Source: Parastagonospora avenae f. sp. tritici 18332-5
Taxonomy: Eukaryota; Ascomycota; Dothideomycetes; Pleosporales; Phaeosphaeriaceae
Assembly (NCBI GenBank): GCA_022559985.1
Contig: JAFJTR010000214.1
Span: 1 to 11,967 of the forward strand
Length of the DNA stretch: 11,967 nt
Direction: 5' to 3'
Below are positions 7,762 to 11,967 of the stretch, piece by piece. Position numbers and translations under genes: made by a program. Below the pieces are notes generated by a model that was given only the letters and a program-made list of their open reading frames with translations, made no database searches and had not been told where the DNA came from. How positions within the stretch are numbered: the first letter of the stretch is position 1; every line of letters begins with the position of its first letter.

Positions 7762-8987
7762 TACTGTCCTTCAGCTCGTCCTTTCGCTCTAAGCATGTTC
7801 TTGTGAATGCAAGTAAGCTGGCCGTATGCAACTACACTAAGATGAATCGCGACATCAGTCCGCCACCAGCAAAACGGCGTAAGACGGCAGCTCAGACAAC
7901 TGTACCGACTGTGAAACAAACACCTATGGCGCCACAGACGGCGCCACAGCCTCTATCATCACTGGACACGAATAGCATCAGAATCTTCTCCTGGAACGTC
8001 AATGGAATCGCCCCTTTCTTACAAAAGTCTATACGATCATTCTTCCCTGCTTCGCAACCTCAGCTTGAAGAAGACAACGTCCCTCCCGCATCACTTCGAG
8101 GCTTTCTGCAACGACACAAATGGCCCTCTATCCTCTTCCTGCAAGAAGTTAAAATCGCATCTAAAGACACAAAGACACAAGACTTAGTCAAGGCCGCCGT
8201 GAACGCCAAACGGCTGTCAGAAACCGACAACTCAGGCCCAACATACGAAACGCACTTCACACTCCCAAATGACCCCCACAATGCCCGCGGCCTCCGAGGC
8301 AGTGGAAAACTCTACGGCGTATGTAGCATCCTGCGCACCGACCTACACAAAACCTACCACGTCACCATCCGCACAGTATCCTGGGACAACGAAGGCCGCA
8401 TTTCCATTGTCCAACTGACAGGCAAATCCACCAAACTCGCCATCTTTAACATCTACGCCGTCAACGGCACCTCCAATCCCTACCGCGACCCCAACACAGG
8501 TGCAGTAACCGGTACACGCCACGACCGCAAACTCCAATTCCACCGCCACTTGTTGCAGGAATGTCGAGATCTTGAAGCAGAGGGGTGGAATGTGCTGCTC
8601 GCTGGCGATATGAACGTCGCGCCCGACGCGCGAGACGGATACCCCAAGCTCCGCACTTTTCCCAAGCAGCATGCGATCAACCGGGCTGATTTTCGCGATC
8701 GTTTGCTCGCAGGGGAGGGTTTGAATGGTGTGGATGTGTGGCGCGAGATGCATGGGGATGAGAGGCGGTTTACGTATTATCCGAGGGGGAGGGAGTGGGG
8801 GACGAGCTGTGATCGCGTTGATTATGTGGTTGCTGGGAGGAGTACGTGGGAGAAAGGGGTGGTGGAGGCGAGTGGGATTTTGAATAGTGAGGGGGAGAGG
8901 GGGCCGAGTGATCATTGTCCGGTTTGGGTGGATGTTGGGCTTGAGGGGAAGGATGAGGGGGGTGTGGAGAAGCTACCGCATTTATGA
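7752..8987 (+). CDS. Exonuclease III / AP-endonuclease family DNA-repair nuclease
   Basis: Intronless, 411 aa from ATG 7752 or 381 aa from ATG 7842. The family cuts the DNA backbone 5' to abasic sites and trims blocked 3' ends in base-excision repair. In 411-aa numbering the catalytic set is visible: Asn82 (SWNVNGI), Glu132 (LFLQEVKI), Tyr235 (NIYAVNG), Asp286 and Asn288 (LLAGDMNVAP), Asp357 (CDRVDYVV), and Asp387-His388 (SDHCPVW). No GRF zinc finger or C-terminal PCNA-binding extension of the Apn2 type is present, so it is closer to the compact ExoIII/APE1 form. Residues 1-30 are Ser/basic/hydrophobic with no acidic residue, like a mitochondrial presequence. The form from Met31 opens MNRDISPPPAKRRKT, which looks like a nuclear localisation signal. 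The first half is C-rich and the second half strongly G-rich. An activity on RNA or other phosphodiesters cannot be excluded. Confidence 0.88.
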   Translation: MTSLLSFSSSFRSKHVLVNASKLAVCNYTKMNRDISPPPAKRRKTAAQTTVPTVKQTPMAPQTAPQPLSSLDTNSIRIFSWNVNGIAPFLQKSIRSFFPASQPQLEEDNVPPASLRGFLQRHKWPSILFLQEVKIASKDTKTQDLVKAAVNAKRLSETDNSGPTYETHFTLPNDPHNARGLRGSGKLYGVCSILRTDLHKTYHVTIRTVSWDNEGRISIVQLTGKSTKLAIFNIYAVNGTSNPYRDPNTGAVTGTRHDRKLQFHRHLLQECRDLEAEGWNVLLAGDMNVAPDARDGYPKLRTFPKQHAINRADFRDRLLAGEGLNGVDVWREMHGDERRFTYYPRGREWGTSCDRVDYVVAGRSTWEKGVVEASGILNSEGERGPSDHCPVWVDVGLEGKDEGGVEKLPHL

Positions 8988-9245
8988 ATTAATCAAGTGA
9001 GCAACAGGCGGACTGAAATAATTTGTCACACACGTTGTGTGTATCGGTCTTGTACTTGTATATTGCATCCTGAATAGTGATCCATGATAACTGAATAATC
9101 TACGGATATGTCCGGTAGATCAACACAAATTCGTAAACATTTTGCAGCTTGAAATTGCAGGTAGCCCTGATGCAAAACGTACCGGAAGCATCGATCTTGT
9201 TTTATTGGCAATGTCTTGCACTGTGTTGGTTGCTCTTAGTTTCGA

Positions 9246-9281
9246 GCCACCGTACGTACGTGGCGAGCACGTGACCACGTG
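9246..9281. promoter_or_regulatory. Palindrome plus two CACGTG (E-box/G-box) sites
   Basis: A near-perfect palindrome, CCAC-C-GTACGTAC-GTGG (9247-9263, one bulged C), is followed directly by two CACGTG hexamers at 9268-9273 and 9276-9281. CACGTG is the core site of fungal bHLH factors (Cbf1/Pho4 type). No intact gene lies downstream, so the site could belong to a lost gene or be unrelated. Confidence 0.35.
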
Positions 9282-9537
9282 TGCGGCCCGTGCCGTGGGG
9301 TAGGATTCAGTTAGTACGCGAGCTGCAGCCCACCTCCTCTAATCAAATCATCTACCTCAACTCGTTGCAACGACCGTTACTTGATTCAACCTCACCTTTG
9401 CCGTATCAACACACTGTTTAATGAAGAAAGTCTACATACAGTCACGTGGTGGAGCCTATCACCTTTGTTCAGAGCATTTACACATGCGAAGCAAAATATG
9501 CCGAGGCTAGCCATATCTTCAACTATCGTAAGGCTGC

Positions 9538-9592
9538 TGAGATTTGTCCCCAAGGTTTTGAGATTTGTCCCCAAGATGAGATTTGTCCCTAA
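9538..9592 (+). repeat. Triplicated TGAGATTTGTCCC motif
   Basis: The 17-mer TGAGATTTGTCCCCAAG occurs at 9538-9554 and 9559-9575, and TGAGATTTGTCCCTAA follows at 9577-9592. Spacing is 21 then 18 nt. A GCTAG-TG-CTAGC inverted repeat follows directly at 9594-9605. AT-rich DNA leading into the transposase remnant begins just after, so this may be a terminal or subterminal repeat of the element. The other end would be outside the window. Confidence 0.8.
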
Positions 9593-9909
9593 CGCTAGTG
9601 CTAGCCGAAATTAATCACTTAACATAGCTTAGTGTGTAATTTTTTAACATAAAGTCTTCGCAACGGATCAAGCACATAGACGTGTTGTCAGATATCACGG
9701 GTGCTGAGAGATCCTTAAGCCTAACGATGCCCAACAACCGACTCAATCCTACTTCAGCCTTACTCGCACGAGAGCATGTACATCTCTATAGCACCTTAAT
9801 TAGACAATAATACAACAAATTATTATATTATTGATTATATCCTATTAGGTCATATTAATAATCTGACGAGTGTTAGGTGTGGCTCGTCAATCTACGTTCG
9901 CATCCTACC

Positions 9910-11967
9910 ATGGAAGATATAGCACCCCCTCCCGACCTACTCTACAGCTTATATGAGGAAGCGTACAACGCGCTCAAGACCTATGGCATGCAGCATAGCT
10001 ACGGCTTCGTCCTTAAGCGAAGTTAGCCTTACAATTCGACTATTAAGACACGCTATTACTATCATTGCGACTGTTTTAGACACAACTATTAGTTAAGCGC
10101 AAAGGTTTTAAGCATAAGTACACGCTCTACTAGATGCCCTTTTAAGCTTGTTATCTTCACGACAAAGCACAGCAATTAATAGAAGTTAGAAGTACAAAAC
10201 AAGGACTATAACCATCCTTAGTCAATCAACTCAAGCGCGCACAATGTCTACCGCAGACGCACACCAGCACAGAAGGAGATGATAGAATCAATGACCCATG
10301 CTGGCGTGCGCCCTATGCAGATACTGGCTGCCATCCAGAGAGAGGATCAGGACACACTAGTATCTGCCACCGATATCCGCAGCGAGAGGAAGACTATTAG
10401 AGAGAAGCATCTTAATAGAAGAAGCCCGGTAGAGACGTTGCTAGACGACCTGTCTACGACAGACTAGATCTTTGCTGTTAAGAAGGACAACAACAATCGC
10501 GTCTAGAACCTCTTCTTCGCCTACTAGAAGCAGGTCGAGCTTCTTCTAGCAAATCCTAATGTCCTACTAATAGACTGCACATACCGAACTAATAAGTACA
10601 AGCTTCCACTACTACATATACTAGGCTGCACTAACCTGCAGACGTTTTTCTCTGCGGGCTTCTGCTTCCTTAGTAACGAGACACATGCAGACTACTATTG
10701 GGCAATCGCGAATTTCCTCTATAAGACTGGTGTGCCACAACCACGTGTATTTATCAGCGATTAGGAAGAAGCATTAAAGATGTTAGCTCGCTCGCTACTT
10801 CTAGGAGTTCCTTAGCTCCTGTGCGTATAGCACATTAACAAAAACGTTCAGACAAAAGCGCAACAAATGTGGCGAGACGCTGATAGTGTAACAAAAGAGG
10901 AAAAGCAGAGGATTGCTAAACAAAGAGCTTTGTTTATAAAACGCTAGACTTAGGTATGCTAGCCCTTATTGTTAGGAGCGCTCTGAGAAGACGCTTCTAT
11001 ATCACGTAGTCCTAGGCTAACTAGAGCAGTTAGTCTACGCGAAGAGGCTATTAGAGTTCTAATTCAAATAGAACGATTTGCTTAAAGATTACAGTCACTA
11101 GTCAGAGCTATGCAGGTACCTGCAAGAGAATCAATACCTAACACGCACGGAGTGGGCAGCTGCGTAGACCTCTCATCACCAGCATTATAACACGATTACA
11201 AGCTCACTAGTTAAAGAGATGCATAAGGTCTTAAAAGACTACTTAATGACTTTAACAGGCGACTTGCTTCGTGTCGTTAGGAGGATTAAGCAGATAGTTA
11301 AGAGCCAATACAACAAGTACAGAAAGGAGATCGCTTCTTCGAGACACAGCACCAAGTTTCAGCACAAGCTCGAGTCCATGCCATTCCTGCCTCCTGGAAT
11401 CCATGACGTCCTGACACCACCAGCCATCGAGCGCATCAGACAACAAGACTTGCTACGTCAGAAAGAACAAAAACAGCGTCGTGGCAGGCATCCTTGTTCA
11501 GGCCTCTTCGAGAAAACGAATAGTCTCCCTTGTCGTCACACGCTGCAGGAAATAATAGCTGCTAGATCTATGCTACGATTAAATCACCTCTACGATGATC
11601 ATTGGCGCTATCAACGTGAGCAAGGACCTTCGGTGTCTTTATCCCTCAGGCCGCACCAGTCTGTTCTTAAGCCACTTATTGCTCAAACAAGAGGTGCGCT
11701 GAGGAAGAACGAAGCATCTACTCGCAGAGACCCCTCAGCTTTCAAACGACCTGTGCCGCCTTCTATTCCTCGCTTTCAACCTGACTGTTAACACGAGGGC
11801 TAAACACTTGCTGAGGCTCTACAGCAAGTCAGCACTTCTATCACTGTTTCAATTCCTACATCTGCACCAGGTATAGGTCCTGCAACCACCTGCATATCTG
11901 TATTAATTCCAGCACTAGCTCCTTTAACTTCTCTTACATCTCCTCTTTCATCTCCCCCTGTAGCTGT
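9910..11967 (+). pseudogene. MULE transposase pseudogene, RIP-mutated, truncated by window edge
   Basis: From ATG 9910 one frame reads, through 14 stops, to about 10960, then shifts by one to the frame that runs through 11219-11788 and on to the window end. Visible parts are an N-terminal FAR1/WRKY-GCM1-like zinc domain (KTYGMQHSYGFVLKRS, later CPFKLVIFTTK and a NH pair), the MULE transposase core (LLIDCTYRTNKYKLPLLH with the first catalytic Asp, FCFLSNETHADYYWAIA, VFISD with the second Asp, then CV-stop-HINKNVQ where the family has CVWHINKNV), and a SWIM-like Cys/His motif near 11495-11544 (HPCSGLFEKTNSLPCRH). A Pro/Thr/Ser-rich tail continues to the edge. In-frame stops are 16 TAG and 5 TAA, with no TGA, as expected if CAG, CAA and TGG codons were hit at CpA. 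It cannot encode an active transposase. Confidence 0.9.

Larger units (their letters stand above)
8988..9909. other. Gene-free region between nuclease and transposon remnant
   Basis: No supported gene. It contains a small CACACA/TGTGTG hairpin (9027-9041), a GTAC palindrome with two CACGTG sites (9246-9281), three TGAGATTTGTCCC copies (9538-9592), and increasingly AT-rich DNA from about 9600, with a very AT-rich patch at about 9800-9865. From about 9310 to 9420 the plus strand has the C/A/T-rich look of a 5' leader, but the ATG at 9421 opens only 29 codons. Confidence 0.6.
9538..11967 (+). mobile_element. Decayed Mutator-like (MULE) DNA transposon, right end outside window
   Basis: The coding remnant at 9910 onward identifies the element as MULE-type. 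The left edge is set tentatively at the triplicated motif at 9538, where composition changes to AT-rich. No terminal inverted repeat pair or target-site duplication can be confirmed because the right end is not included. The whole stretch has the look of DNA altered by RIP. Confidence 0.5.

Noticed and set aside
8343..8915. 190-aa minus-strand ORF opposite the nuclease
   Set aside because: Antisense shadow of the C-rich to G-rich coding sequence; Pro-rich low complexity with no family match.
9027..9041. CACACA/TGTGTG hairpin after the nuclease stop as a terminator
   Set aside because: A 6-bp stem is weak, and eukaryotic mRNA 3' ends are not made by such hairpins. Likely chance.
9200..9260. 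Possible tRNA, from a B-box-like GTTTCGAGCC
   Set aside because: The flanking bases do not pair into a T-arm, and no matching A-box and acceptor stem could be found.
1..9909. A secondary-metabolite cluster or new multi-gene system around the LaeA-like methyltransferase
   Set aside because: Its neighbours are RPN11, RPD3, a metacaspase and an AP endonuclease, which are ordinary housekeeping or stress genes; no synthase, oxidoreductase or transporter is present.
10279..10467. Independent 62-aa gene
   Set aside because: It is an unbroken segment between two TAG stops of the same pseudogene frame.
11219..11791. Independent 190-aa gene
   Set aside because: It is the C-terminal part of the broken transposase: the same frame continues upstream and downstream through TAG/TAA stops with recognisable transposase sequence.
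9910..11967. TAG (and TAA) as sense codons, i.e. a recoded functional transposase
   Set aside because: The host genes in this window end in TAG (RPN11, RPD3), TAA (methyltransferase, metacaspase) and TGA (nuclease). There is also a frameshift near 10960-10985, so decay is the better explanation.

Overview
This window looks like nuclear DNA from a filamentous ascomycete (Pezizomycotina; Dothideomycetes is a guess). The evidence is short 46-59 nt introns with CTAAC/CTGAC-type branch sites, fungal-type proteins with long low-complexity tails, tightly packed genes on alternating strands, and a transposase pseudogene whose in-frame stops are all TAG or TAA, as repeat-induced point mutation (RIP) would leave. 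The host genes themselves use TAG, TAA and TGA as stops.

Layout. 1-913: gene-free DNA with a striking 143-bp tract of nearly pure C (96-238) and simple repeats. 914-2212 (+): LaeA-like SAM-dependent methyltransferase, one 201-nt intron. 2605-3726 (-): RPN11, the deubiquitinase subunit of the 26S proteasome lid, three exons. 4158-6156 (+): RPD3-type class I histone deacetylase, four exons, the last intron being GC-AG. 6432-7442 (-): short metacaspase without the usual Pro/Gln-rich prodomain, two exons. 7752-8987 (+): exonuclease III/AP-endonuclease family nuclease, intronless, with two candidate starts. 8988-9909: gene-free DNA with a palindrome, paired CACGTG sites and a triplicated TGAGATTTGTCCC motif. 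9910 to the window end (+): a decayed Mutator-like (MULE) transposase pseudogene that runs off the edge.

The genes alternate + - + - +, giving two divergent pairs (RPN11/RPD3, sharing 431 bp; metacaspase/AP endonuclease, sharing about 309 bp) and two convergent pairs. RPN11 and RPD3 are core housekeeping genes for protein turnover and transcriptional repression. The others are a possible regulator or tailoring enzyme, a stress or cell-death protease, and a DNA-repair enzyme. I see no biosynthetic cluster, defence island or other clearly new multi-gene system. The right end is an accessory, RIP-affected transposon border.

The more unusual observations are a GC-skew reversal inside genes that follows gene direction, the GC-AG intron in RPD3, two introns that are multiples of three with no stop codon, the poly-C tract, and an upstream ORF whose TGA overlaps the first in-frame ATG of the AP endonuclease.
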